A stretch of DNA of 64,000 bases from Quercus robur (taxonomy: Eukaryota; Streptophyta; Magnoliopsida; Fagales; Fagaceae), in contig NC_065536.1 of assembly GCF_932294415.1 (NCBI RefSeq), positions 18,783,974 to 18,847,973 of the forward strand, given 5' to 3'. Both the position numbers and the translations under genes were made by a program. Positions 30,127 to 48,267 of this stretch are shown here, piece by piece (position 1 is the first letter of the stretch; every line of letters starts with the position of its first letter). Under the pieces are notes generated by a model, which saw only the letters and a list, made by a program, of their open reading frames with translations, was not told the DNA's origin and did no database searches.

Positions 30127-30703
30127 CGTAGGAATTTTTCACTCGATAATATTGAAGTATGCATTGCTCAAAAAGAAAACAATTATTGCCTGAAGAATTG
30201 TGCAGAAAATTTGAAAGTCCACAAATAAAGGAGAAACATTATTGGTGAAATATGTACCAGGCGGCTATTTGCATTCAAATTTTCCACAACTCCTTTGCCA
30301 GCGAAAAAACCACGGCCAAGAGGACTGTATGGAACTATACCAATGCCAAGCTCCCTACATGAACAAAGGCATCAAGAGAGCATTCTCATGCTTTTGGATA
30401 AGATAATTACATATAATGAAATCAAAGCTGCCTACACAAAATGGATACAAAACCAAATAAATTTTCCTTATAGTGGCAGTCATTCAAAGAAGATAATGGT
30501 CTTTGAAACCTAAGGGAAGACACAATGACTAATGAACAAGCAGCTCTAAATTTAACTCCACATCTAGAACAAATGAACATTGTAATCTTCTTATATGTGG
30601 AAGTACTCATGAGGCCAAAATTATAAAAAACATCATCTGTGAACAAAATAAACCTGCAAAGTGGAATTATCTCCTCCTCGATATCACGACTCCAGAGAGA
30701 CTA

Positions 30704-30826
<123 letters not shown>

Positions 30827-31648
30827 CTACATTGCAATAAGATGTATTTAATCATATCTGCCGCTTAGATCCCACCATCTACATTGAAATGATGAATTTG
30901 CAGAGAATTTCATAATTTCAAATTACAAAAAAGCAAGCAAGAATTTTTAAAATCACCCATTGCAGGCATCTAGTTGAAAGAGCAAGAGAATCACTTACAG
31001 TTTCTTCTATGGGTACTTTTGTGTCTACCCGATGCTGATAATACAGATCAATATATTGCACATCAAGACGCTGCAAGCTAGCCTCACAGCTTGAGCGAAC
31101 ATACTCAGGGCTACCATTCACCTGCGTCTGAGGAAATCCTGATTTTTGGACGCCAAATTTGGTGGCTATTTGAATTTTCTCTCTTGGCAACTGTTTCAAG
31201 GCCTGAAAGATATAAACTACTTTCAGTTAAATAGCATAGAATTTTAACGTGGTCCTCGATCAATTAACTAACAGATAATATAAAAAGTAGTAACAAAACT
31301 TTCACATCTGTGACCATCTTCAGATTTACTACCAGATAGGAACAAAAACATTTGACTTCTTGAGCTAGTAAAAGTAAATATTAGTGTCTTTTACCTTTCC
31401 AATAAGAATTTCATTAGAATGGGGTCCATAAACATCAGATGTATCAAAGAAAGTGATTCCCTTATTGAATGCATACTTTACTATTGAGATTCCATCCTCC
31501 ACAGAGAATGGAGAATTTTGGGCTTCAGTCAGGGACATACATCCAAACCCCAACTTTGAGACCTGGGGGGAAAAAAGAAGAGTTTAGAATTACAAAGAAA
31601 TGAGAAACAAAAAGTTAAGAATAAATGTAGTAAAATGATAATAGAGCG

Positions 31649-31842
31649 TGTTGGAATATTCATGAGTGAGTATTGTAGTTAGTTAAGTAGTGAGTTTCCA
31701 CATTGGATAATAATGGCAAGAGTGAATGGTTCATATGACATAATTAGGCTCTAATTCATAGGCTTAAGTTTTTGGGTCAAATGTTATCCCTATATGTTAT
31801 ATTAACTCAACTAGAATATCCCCAAGTGTTATGTCCCCAACA
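31649..31842. mobile_element. 194-bp solo LTR in AKR-2 intron 1, TSD GAGCG
   Basis: Starts TGTTGGAATATTC and ends TGTCCCCAACA, with perfect GAGCG at 31644-31648 and 31843-31847. AKR-3 has the empty site AATAGAGCGCAGC (43808-43820). Orthologous to 7113-7310. Confidence 0.85.
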
Positions 31843-32674
31843 GAGCGCAGCAAAATATTTTAGTACAAAAACTATTCCTTAAAACCTTAGAACCTATGCA
31901 TCTTGAACATTGGGAAAGATTAACCAGAGGATTTCATGGTTATAGATTATTTATGCAGGTTCAACCTTATGTTGGGACTCTTGATGGAAGAAAGAAATGG
32001 GACTACCAAGGTTTAAAGTCTCCATACTTTCTATCAACTTTTATTTCTCCAAAGCCTCCCACATTACAACATATGAAGCACAAGATTGAAGGACTTTAAA
32101 ACATGCAAATCTTAGGTGCTGAAAATAGAAAAGATGAAGGAGCATAAGTTTGTTAATTCCAGAAACTCTCCATGACCATAGTCTCAATTATATAGTTTAA
32201 GATCATTATCCAACAGATACATATTAAAATGACACTTAACTTCAAAATCTCCCCACCAAATCAAATTGGTGTATGTGTATCATATATATGTTCTTAGAAT
32301 ACTAGATGGCATCTGTAGTGTTGACACAAATATCATGTCTTCACAAGAAAACAACAAAATCCCTGTGGACTTAAAATTTATCTTAAAAGTTTAACAATCA
32401 GCTCAATCTTTTTAGTTCATCATGTTGACTTGGTTATGAGGTAATACAAATGGCTGCTTTAGTGTAGTGTCATAACAGAGTTCCAAGGGCATCATAACCT
32501 CAAAACACAATTGAATTATGAGAGTCTCAAGGGATCATAACCTCAAAACACAATTCAATCATAACTAGTATAATCAAATTGTTCTAAACTCTTGCTTTGT
32601 CATTCGAGTTTAAACTTGCAGCCGCAATAGTTATTCATTATTCCAAACCTTATAGATTATCTCCTATTAAATCA

Positions 32675-32870
32675 TAAAAGTATGTGGTTAAATAATTAAA
32701 TTTACCATATCCTAATAGCTTAAGCTTTTGAGACTATCTGTAATTTAGCATGGTATGTAAGCATGAGATCCTGAGTTCGATCTTTGTCTCCTCCACTCTA
32801 TTTCGCATTTAAAATCCCAACTCACTAGTGCGGGGGAATGTTAAAAGTATGTGGTTAAATGACTACAAAA
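32675..32870. mobile_element. TRIM-like remnant in AKR-2 intron 1
   Basis: Counterpart of 8155-8346: LTR remnant ending TTTAGCA, a worn TGGTAT primer site, the TGAGTTCGATCTTTGTCTCC block, a CGGGGGA tract and a truncated second LTR (TGTTAAAAGTATGTGG). Confidence 0.6.
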
Positions 32871-33504
32871 CCGAAGCCATTAACTGCTTATGACTTGAAT
32901 ATAAAATTGTGTTTCTTAGGGATGACTTTCAATTCCTTCTGTGGTAGTAAGTTCTCATTGAAGGGCGTCACATGAATATAGAAAACATCATTTTTGCAGC
33001 AACATCTCAAGATAGGTACAGTTTAACACTTCTCTACAAACTTATTCTCAATTTATAGCATGTGACTAAACTAAACAGCTTCATAGAAATCGTTTCAAAT
33101 TTATGATGCACTGCTCCTTGCCTCTAATTAACACACTAGTTAACTTTGTCCCCACTCCCCACCATACTTTTAACACACAGGGTACTATATGCAAGAGGAA
33201 TTTTTTCATAATGATAACACTTCACAGCTTATGATCACAAAAAGGTAACTAGGCAATACCCATCATCGGTTTTCAACCATTCGTGATTTGAGTTTGAGAC
33301 TCAAACTTAATAGTCAATCAGTGTTGAGTTACTGTGGATGGGTTTTCAAAGAAATATGACTTGAACATATACAAAGTGGAAGTTTCTTAAAAAGGAAAAA
33401 AAAAAATTTGAAATGGGTATTCAAGGAGTGGCGTTTAGATTTACCTCAAGGCCTTCGTTGCCCAGTTTCAGCCTTGGAATTTGGACTTCGTTCCCTTCCG
33501 CCAT

Positions 33505-35645
33505 CTTCCAAATTTTGTGTTTTTCTTTTCAATGTCTGCATGTATAAGTTGCTGAGATGATGAAGTGTTAGATATACAGTAAAACGCTAATTTTGACCCA
33601 AAAAGAAGAAAAGAAAGTGAGGCTTAAACCCTCTAAACGATAGATTTTCAGTTTTTAAATAACATTAAATATATTTTTATATATATCTTTACAAAAAATA
33701 ATTACAAATAACATTATTCAAATTTTTCTACTGACAGATCCTAAAACTCTAAAGTTGCTATTTCACAACCAAATTCATTAAAAACTCACTCTGTTGGGGT
33801 AGATAGTGGTAAAAATTTATACCACCTTGCTACAGTAAGTTGTCATATTTGCAAACTACTATAGTTGGGTGGTAAACTTAAATATTAGTATTATTTTAAG
33901 TAGTGTGTGGGTTTGGTAGAGAGAGAAAGACAAAAAGGTATAGAGATGGAAGAGTTGTTTTGTTTTTTATATTATTTGATGGTATAGTTTATATTATTTT
34001 AATAAATAGTATGTAAAAATAGAAATTAAGATGTTAAGTGAATTGTAAAATGAGATAGTAAAATAAATAAAGTAGTGTTTGAGAATATTTAATAGATGTT
34101 TTTTTACATCCTCTATTGCTAGTGCTCTAATGATAGTTACATAACGGTGTAGCACACATAATGCCACCTCAACTAGGATTGAGATTAGGTACAATACCTA
34201 GGGTACTGCTAATTCCTTTGAATGGTTGAGATTGATAGTTACAAAAAGCGACTTTCAATCTCAACCATTGATTCAAAAAAGTTAAGAAAAATTTTAAAGA
34301 GGTAAACAGTGAAAGTTAAAAAAATGAAAAGTGAAAAAAAATTGTGAGTGGAAATGGTAAATTGCACCTGGTGCAATACCCTAGATATCGCACCGGATTC
34401 TAATCCCCTCAACTAATACAGGATTTCAAATAAAATCTGTGTTGAATATATTTTCATAACCAATCTTAAATAGTAGATTGATGACTTAATCCGAGTTTAC
34501 CACAAATGTTTTTTTTTTTTTATCTAATAATAACAATTTGTCACGTAAAACTTGTAAAAATATTTTACATTTAACATTTTTCACTAAACATAATTTCACT
34601 ATTTTACAATTATAATTAAATTCGTGACATGATCTTAAAAGAGTAAGCACAATTTAAAAGAAAAGATTCAAAACGTAGTCACTGATAGCTGACTTCAAAG
34701 AATTCTAAAGTTTCTAACCAAATGAATTGGATGTGCCTAAAGAGTTGAGTTTTTTACTTTTTATTTTTAAGAAAACCGTAGGGGTTAATGGCTGTGGATT
34801 TATTTATTTATTTATTGATAATTTTGAGTGTGCATTTATTAATTGATTATTTTGAAAAAGAAAATTATAACACTAATCACTATCATGATAAATATATAAA
34901 AAAAAAAAGGTTTAAAAATCAAATTTTTTATTTTTTTTAGTAAAATACATTAAAAAATATTTTCTAAATCATTGTGGTCAAGACATTAGTTAACTTTTCT
35001 GTTTTAAATTAAGCATTAACCATTTGACACTGCCCCCACACACACTTGTGAGCGTTGCCATATGTTAAAAAAATCTATCAAATTTTGTCCAATCACTTAT
35101 TCTAACTAGCATGTAATCCATGCAAACACATGGATACATTTAAAATTAAACACAATTTTTATTATAAAAATTTAAATAATTAGTAAAATTATTATAAAAA
35201 AATGGCATGTAACACAAGCATACATATGGATACATTTAAAATTAAACACTATTTTTATCATAAAAATATAAATAATTAGTCAAATTATTTATAAAAAGGT
35301 AAACGTAATTAGTCACATATTAAAATTCTTACCTAAATTTAATACTACTTATGATAATTTTTTTCTAATTTTTAATAAGATAAAATGTGTGGTGATTTTT
35401 GTTGTGTGGTGATATTTATTAAGTATATGTGATTTTTTTTTTTTTTTTGAAATAGTTCATTAATATTAGATTTTTAATATTTTGCACTCATTAACTCACT
35501 TGGCACAAAGATTAAAAAAAATTAAGTGAACACATGGCATAAATTTAAGTGGATAATTATAGTGTAGTCCCCACATAAATTTAGACACATAACACAAAAT
35601 TGGATTCTAATTTTATATTCTAATTGAACTTTCTCTCGGATTTAC

Positions 35646-35680
<35 letters not shown>
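33505..35680. other. 5' flank of AKR-2
   Basis: Homologous to the AKR-1 upstream region but with two added blocks: about 510 bp at roughly 33615-34130, ending AGAGGATG-like when read in reverse and possibly another MITE, and the element at 34176-34406. It ends in a TA run (about 35657-35684). No gene. Confidence 0.55.
34176..34406. mobile_element. 231-bp MITE with 9-bp TSD CCTCAACTA
   Basis: The ends GGATTGAGATTAGG and (reverse) GGATTAGAATCCGG form imperfect inverted repeats that continue to CTAGGGTA. CCTCAACTA flanks both sides (34167-34175, 34407-34415). The AKR-1 promoter has one worn copy at the matching place. A 9-bp duplication suggests a Mutator-like origin. Confidence 0.75.
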
Positions 35681-35685
<5 letters not shown>

Positions 35686-35890
35686 CCACCAACCATTCTC
35701 CCTATCATCCATGAAAAATTTGTCCATGTAACCAAACAAACATTGGTTTTAGCTTCTAGCATCCTTCTCCCTCTCCCCCAAATGTTGGCTAGCTAGAGTA
35801 GAGACTACTGACTAGAGGTCCAATTGGAATTGAAGTGGGTTCTATGGTTGTAGAATCCATCAAGGAAGCGTTTTCATTTATATATATATA

Positions 35891-37273
35891 TCTCTAAAAA
35901 CTGAACTGTAACATTTATTATTGCTACGCTGCTATTGAGCCACATTAGCGGTCACATCACTATTTTATTTTTATTTTTTTTGGTTTTCCATCTTTATTGA
36001 TTGTCTATTGCAAAATTAATTCTTTGTGGCCAAATGTAATGCACTACACGTCATCATAAATTCTAATTGTTTATTGTCTATATTGAAAGCTCCTTTCAAC
36101 ATTGAGTGTCATTTTCTTTCCATCCTATTCCTTACACACACACACACACAATACATTTTGCTACTCAATCATTGAGCCACATCATCCACTTATTTTTTAT
36201 CTCTTCTTTTATTTTTCAAACTTTTCTTCTCACTACTATCTACAAAAAAACAAAAACAAAAACTTCTTCTTCTCCATACACTTTCTCCAACATTTCCCTT
36301 CCATCTTTGTCTCTTTACCTCCCCCACTACTCTCTACTTCACCATTACACTTCCTTCATCATTTTTCATAACTTGACTCTTCTTCATCCCATTTTGTGTG
36401 TACACATTTATGGTTACACTTCCTCCAACCTTTCTCTTCCCTCATTGCCTCTTTACCTCCCCCACTACTCTTTACTTTATTACATTTCCTTCATCATTTT
36501 CTATTTTCTTTTTTATAACTTCACTCTTCTTCTTCCCATTTTAATTGTATAAATTTAATATCATTTCTCCCATTCAATCCATATTTTTACCACACAAAAA
36601 CCATGAGTACTCTCTCTCTCTTGGTGAATTTTTGTTCTTTTTTATAATTTTAATTAAGATTGATGGTTTAAAAAAAAATGTGTTTCAGGTTTTTTTTTTT
36701 AATTTTATAATTTTTCATTAAAAAGTCTTCTCTCTCCCTTTTATAGCTTTGGTTGAATTTTGGTTTAGGTTAATACTTAGATTTTTTTTTTTTTTTTTTT
36801 TTTTTTGAAATAGGAATTTGAGTTTATATCAAAACACAATTAACATGGTTATGAATTTGAATATACCTACCAATTATTTGAACAATAAATTATGATAAAG
36901 TCAATCATTTATTTCGTTGGTTACATTTTAATTTTGGTTAAGATAAATTTGAAATTTTGTGATGAGTTTTGATTACATGATATCTCCTTATTCTTTAAGA
37001 GATTTGAAACTTATAAATTTTAGTTATATATTAGGTTAATATAACACACTACAACAAAAATTAGAAAGATATGGTTCACTTTAAAAAAAATATTAATCAA
37101 ACATACAAAAAATAATAGAATAATATATTTGTAGAGATAAAAAGATAAAAAATACTTGTAGAAATCTTTTTAAAAAATTGACAATACTTGAAGTAAGTGT
37201 TACTTTTTATATATTACATCCTATTATATAATATTTATATATATTCTTATGCATTGCATGGGTCTGCGACTAG
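35891..37273 (+). mobile_element. Non-autonomous Helitron, about 1.38 kb
   Basis: The 5' end TCTCTAAAAACTGAACTG follows an A. The 3' end is a small hairpin (ATGCATTGCAT), then GGGTCTGCGA and CTAG at 37270-37273, followed by T, so the insertion is between A and T. Both ends match the larger Helitron at 54919-57669, including TTGCTACGCT and GAGCCACATTAG-like blocks near the 5' end. The interior has CA and CT-rich tracts (36130-36560) and no RepHel gene. Confidence 0.75.
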
Positions 37274-37394
37274 TTAGATTAATGGTGTGGGTTTATTTGG
37301 TTTTGGAAAGAACATTTAGCCATTTATAGGTTTCATGTTGTCGGGTTTATGACAAGAGTTTATTAATGAGTATGGTGCTTTGAATTTCAAAGTG

Positions 37395-38345
37395 ATCTTA
37401 GATGTCCAATTGTCCAAATATCCTTCGGATAACAAAATATGGATGTTGATTTACACAAATCTCTTTGGAAGGTATGGATATCAAATATCCAAACCATCAT
37501 ATGATACGCAAATTGTGTAAAACCTATGAAAATCGTGTATGTAGATATTCGGTAAATTTGGATATTCGTTAGAAGTTTTGGATGTCAGATATTTAGACCT
37601 TTTTAAGATTGTGTATCACTCAACTAAATCGTGGATGTTGATGTACACAATTTTGGACATTCTTTGGAAGATTTGGATTTCAAACGTCCAAACCACCTTA
37701 TGATACTCAAGTTATGTGTAACCTATATAAATCATGGGTGTTGATATTCACAAATGTAGATGTTTGATGGAAGGTCTGGATGTCAGGTGTCCAAATGTTC
37801 TTAGGAGAGTGTATCACCTAACCAAATGATTGATGTTGATGTACATACAATTTTGGGCATTCTCTAGAAGATCTGGGTGTCAAATGTCCAAAACACCTTA
37901 AGTTACTCAAGTTGTGTATAACCTATGGAAAATTTTGGACGCTAATATTCACAAATGTGGATATTCTTAGGAAGGTTTGGATATCAAATGTCCAAGCCTC
38001 CTCAAGATTGTGTATCACCTAACTAAATGGTGGATATTGATGTACATAATTTTTGGACATTTTCTAGAAGGTTTGGATGTCAAATGTCCAAATCGCCTTA
38101 TGATACTTAAGTTGTGTATATATTATGGAAATCGTGGACATTGATATTCACAAATATGGATATTCTTTAGAAGGTTTGGATGTCAAGTGTCCAAATTTCC
38201 TTTAGATTTTGTATCACCTAACAAAATAGTGGATGTTGATGTACACAGTTCTAGATATTCTCATGAAGGTTTAGATTCAAATGTCAACCACATTATGATA
38301 CTCAAGTTGTGTATATCCTATGGAAATAGTAGAAATTGATATTCA
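37395..38345. repeat. Satellite-like array, 200-bp period of two alternating half-units, about 5 copies
   Basis: The motif TGATACTCAAGTTGTGTA recurs near 37502, 37701, 37901, 38101 and 38296, a spacing of 195-200 bp. Between these sits a related half-unit with TGTATCACCTAACTAAATG. Both halves share GGATGTTGATNTNCACAA and GTNTGGATGTCAAATGTCC, so the array is a dimer repeat of about 100-bp monomers. Copies differ by roughly 10-20 percent by eye. Confidence 0.85.
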
Positions 38346-38445
38346 CGTTTCGGTCCACTTAAGTCTATTTTGTCTATTTCAGTCAATTTTGACCTAGTTC
38401 TGTCTATTTGGTCCACTTCAATCCATTCAGTCCTATTCAATGACG
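38346..38445. repeat. Short degenerate repeat of GTCTATTT/GTCCACTT
   Basis: About six loose copies of a 15-18 bp motif such as TCTATTTGGTCCACTTC follow the satellite directly. Confidence 0.5.
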
Positions 38446-39608
38446 CTTTGAGAGGAGAGGTTTGTGTAGAAAGAGAAGTTACTTCAGTGACAATTATGTC
38501 ATATTCTCAACGTAATGTAGGTAGGTTCTAGATAAAATTACATTTATTTTTTATTTTTTATTTTTTATTTTAGTCTTGTATTTTTTTTAATAATATATGT
38601 AATGAATTTACTTATATTTGCATCCTTTTTAGGTCATTCAAGACATACAGAGGATGAACCGTTTGTAAGAACTACTGGAAACAAATTCTAATCATACATT
38701 ATATTATTTACAAAACATTTTGGCTTATATAATAATTGAATGTAAAGTACATTATGCTTCCTTGAAAAAGAAATTAAAAACACTATCAAATAACAAATAT
38801 TGATAGTGTAATTTAGAAAATCTTACATATCGCATCAAGTATCAACTATACTTTGTTAGAAAATAATCACATCATTAAAAAGGGTTTAAGACAAACACTT
38901 ATACGTTTCATCTACTATTTCATTATTCATTTAACATAAAAATAAAAACAAATTGTCAAAATTTTCCATATATTGCACAAGTGCCGACTGGTAAATATAC
39001 AAAAGGAGAGGAACGAGCTCCCAAAATATCTATATAAGAAAAAAAAAAAAAAAAAAGCAAATTAAATTTTAAAACCTATACTTTAAGGGAAGTTTCAAAT
39101 TTAATCCTAAAATTTAAGACTCTTACAATTTAAACCTTTTAGTTTCATTAGTTTCAAATTTAACCCTGCACTTTTAATACTGTATTAATTTAAACCCCCT
39201 ACACAAACCTAAAGAGTTCAAGATTTAAATTGATATAATTTTAAAACTTTAGGACTCATTTTGAAACTAGTAAAATTAGAATGTTTAATTTGTAAGTCTT
39301 AAACTTCAAAATTTATTTGTAACCACTCCTAAAGAATATGGTCTAACATGTAATTTACCCTAAAACAAAGTGAGGAACAAACTATCAAAACATCCAATAG
39401 AGCGTGACATAAAGCAACCACGTTGGTATTATTCTCAAAAAGTTTACATGATAGTGTTCCTTTTTCTTTTTCTTTTTTGAGAAAGACATAATAGTGTTCC
39501 TAATCTGCTGAGTGAATACACAGCTAGTTATTAACATAAATCTAGCCATTCACTTCACAAAAACATAGCATTATCCAAGTGAAATGGACAGCTCCATAGT
39601 GGAGATAA
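38446..39608. other. 3' flank of AKR-3
   Basis: AT-rich non-coding sequence. The part from about 39040 to 39360 is the foldback repeat shared with the other units, and 39370-39608 is homologous to the 3' flanks of AKR-1 and AKR-2. Upstream of 39040 nothing matches the other units. Confidence 0.5.
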
Positions 39609-45715
<6,107 letters not shown>

Positions 45716-45790
45716 CTTCCAAATTCTGTGTTTTTCTTTTGAAGATTTTCAATGTCTTAGGATTTCCCTGTTCATTTATCAACAACATCA

Positions 45791-45801
45791 GATATATATA
45801 G
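45791..45801 (-). promoter_or_regulatory. TATA box of AKR-3
   Basis: On the minus strand a TATATATA stretch lies 76-86 bp upstream of the AKR-3 ATG, a spacing that leaves a short 5' UTR. The same element, with the same neighbouring bases, is found upstream of the orphan exon 1. Position and sequence fit a core promoter; no transcript start is proven. Confidence 0.5.
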
Positions 45802-45956
45802 AGCAGTGGAGGTAATAATAACATTGCAAAAAAGAAAGAAAAATGTAAAGACTAGTTTAGTTTTAAAAATTTGGTAAAGACATGTACCTAGGATTAGGAG
45901 TTGAAGTGAGAATAAGTGATAACTGCTGTCAGTGGCAGCCACTGCACATATTTATA

Positions 45957-46248
45957 GGGTGTGTTTGGATTGAACTTATTTTGCTGAAATTGAAAACTGA
46001 AAACATTGTAGTAAAATAATTTTTAAATGTGTGAATAGTACTGTGAGACCCATTTTTAATGAAAAAATTGATAAAAATGAAATTTGTGGATCCGTGAACA
46101 GTGCATATGTGCACTGTTCATTACAGAAAGTCAACATTTGCGGTTACTGTTCAACCGCAATACTCCAAAACGCGTGAAAACGATAAAAAAAAAAAAAAGA
46201 AGAACAAAACGTAGCTTGGAAACACAGACTTGGAATCCAAACACACAC
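45957..46248. mobile_element. About 292-bp MITE upstream of AKR-3
   Basis: Ends GGGTGTGTTTGGATT and (reverse) GTGTGTGTTTGGATTCC form inverted repeats. The inside has GTGAACAGTGCATATGTGCACTGTTCA, a strong palindrome. Possibly hAT-like; no clear target duplication. It lies some 240 bp upstream of the AKR-3 start. Confidence 0.6.
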
Positions 46249-46689
46249 ATAGTATCGAATCAAAATACTACACATATTTATAGACATATTCCAATTTTCA
46301 ACCTTTGTTTCATCATTGATTATGTCATTGATTAGGGTTCCTATTTCTTTCGGATAATGTGAATAATTTAACGTGTGATAAGAATGGTACACTCTGACAA
46401 GAACTTTCAGTTCTCCCCGAATAAATTGAGCAATTTCCCACTTGCCGCCATCTCTTCCGTCATTGATTATATCACTTTCTCTTTTACAAAACTGGTTATG
46501 CTAACCGGACTTTCGAGAAATGGTTAACCATTCATTTTAGAAAAAATTTAATACTATTGTTAAAATATTAATTTTTTTTTCTTTTCACATAAAATATTTT
46601 TTAAATAGATTATTAATCATTACTCTAAAAGCATTCGATAGTATTTTCCTTACTAAAATATAGTTTTAAGAATAAAAATTATTTTACAA

Positions 46690-48236
46690 TTTTTTTGCCA
46701 CATTTTTGGCGTGGTAAACTGTGGGTGGGTTAGGACTCACAATTTTTTCTTCATCAATTACACTCTATAATGTCACAATTGTGATAAAAAGTTATGAAAA
46801 ATTATGTGGTCATAGACTTTTTCAAATAAAAATGGAGGTCTTTTTTTGGGTGTATAGGCATCTGAGTTTGAAAATTGGATAAATTTGAAAAGTTATTAAT
46901 TTATATATAAAAAAGAGTAGGAAATTAATAATATTATTATTTAAATTTGAGTGATTAACCATCACTTTCATATGGATCCACTATTTTTTTTTTACCAGCC
47001 ATACCCTGCTACATTAGAGTTGTGACAAAAAAATTTGTGGAATAATTTGTGGTCTTAGACTTTTTCAAATTAAAAATGAGGGTCTTTTTTTTTCACATTT
47101 TTTTGGGGTATGGACCTCTGGGATTGGAAATTGTATAAATTTGGAAGGTCATCAATTTCAAAAAAAAAAAAAAAAGTAGGCAATTAATGATACTATTGTT
47201 TTATCTACCACATCATAGTGACAAAAAAACTGTGGAATAACTTGTGTTCTTGCACTTTTTTCAAATCAAAATGGAGGTTTTTTTTTTTTTGGGTATGAGT
47301 GTCTCAGTTTGGAAATTGGATAAATTTGGAAGGTCATCGATTTCAACCAAAAAAAAGTAGGCAATTAATAATATTGTTTAATTTCTCCCAACAAATCAAA
47401 ATGAAGGTCTTTTTTTTTTTTTTTTGCTTTTTTATTTTTGGGTATGGACTAGGGATGGCAATTTTTCCCCGTCCCGCTTAACCTGCCCCTTCCCGCTTCG
47501 CCCCGCAAAGGTAGTGGGGCGGGGATGGGGCAAGATTTTAGCCTCGCACCACGGGGCGGGGCGGGGCGGGGATGGGTTTAGATCTTTTAGACCCACCCCT
47601 CCCCGTCCCCGCCCCGCCCCGCCCCGCATTACTAAGGGTTATAATTGTAAATTTTTCATACCCTAAAACCCTACTATTTAAACAAACATATTAATATTAG
47701 CATATCTTATTCTACCCAATTTGATTCTCTGTCTTTATTTTGTTATGTGTTATATTATTCAATTTTTTTCTAAAAATTGATTTGATTTGATGGGATAAAT
47801 TTGTAATTTCAAGTATATTTTTATTAATGAAATAAGTTTTATTAAAAAAATTGTACTAGTTGTAGGGAAAATTAACAAAAAGTAGAGTTTTATGGGGCGG
47901 GGCGGGGCTTCGCGAGGCCCCAAGGGGCGGGGATGGGGTGAGAAAGTATTCCCCATCATGCGGGGCGGGGCGGGGCGGGGATGGGGTAAGACAAAACCAT
48001 GCGGGGCGAGGACGAAGACCCCATCCTTCGGCCCCGCCCCGCCCCATTGCCATCCCTAGTATGGACGTTTGGGTTTGGAAATTGGATAAATTTAGAAGGT
48101 CATCAATTTTTTTTTTTAAAGTATGCAATTAATAATAATATTGTTTAATTTGCCACATCACGACTGTGAATAAAAAAAAGTTATAGAATAATTTGTAGGC
48201 TTAAACTTTTTCAAATCAAAATAGAGGTCTTTCTTT

Positions 48237-48267
<31 letters not shown>

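Noticed and set aside
31896-32099. Plus-strand open frame in AKR-2 intron 1 (67 codons)
   Set aside because: The matching sequence in AKR-1 and AKR-3 is broken by stops, and it lies within a well-defined intron on the other strand.
36102-36552. Ser/Leu/His-rich open frames of up to 148 codons
   Set aside because: They read through CT and CA-rich tracts inside the Helitron and have low-complexity composition.
37395-38345. CRISPR-like array
   Set aside because: Repeats are long, continuous and diverged with no unique spacers, and the genome is a plant.
46084-46392. Open frames of 82-83 codons upstream of AKR-3
   Set aside because: They overlap the palindromic MITE and an A run and have no recognisable domain.
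47424-48132. Pro/Arg-rich open frames on both strands
   Set aside because: They are translations of the palindromic GC arms of the hAT MITE; the two strands mirror each other.
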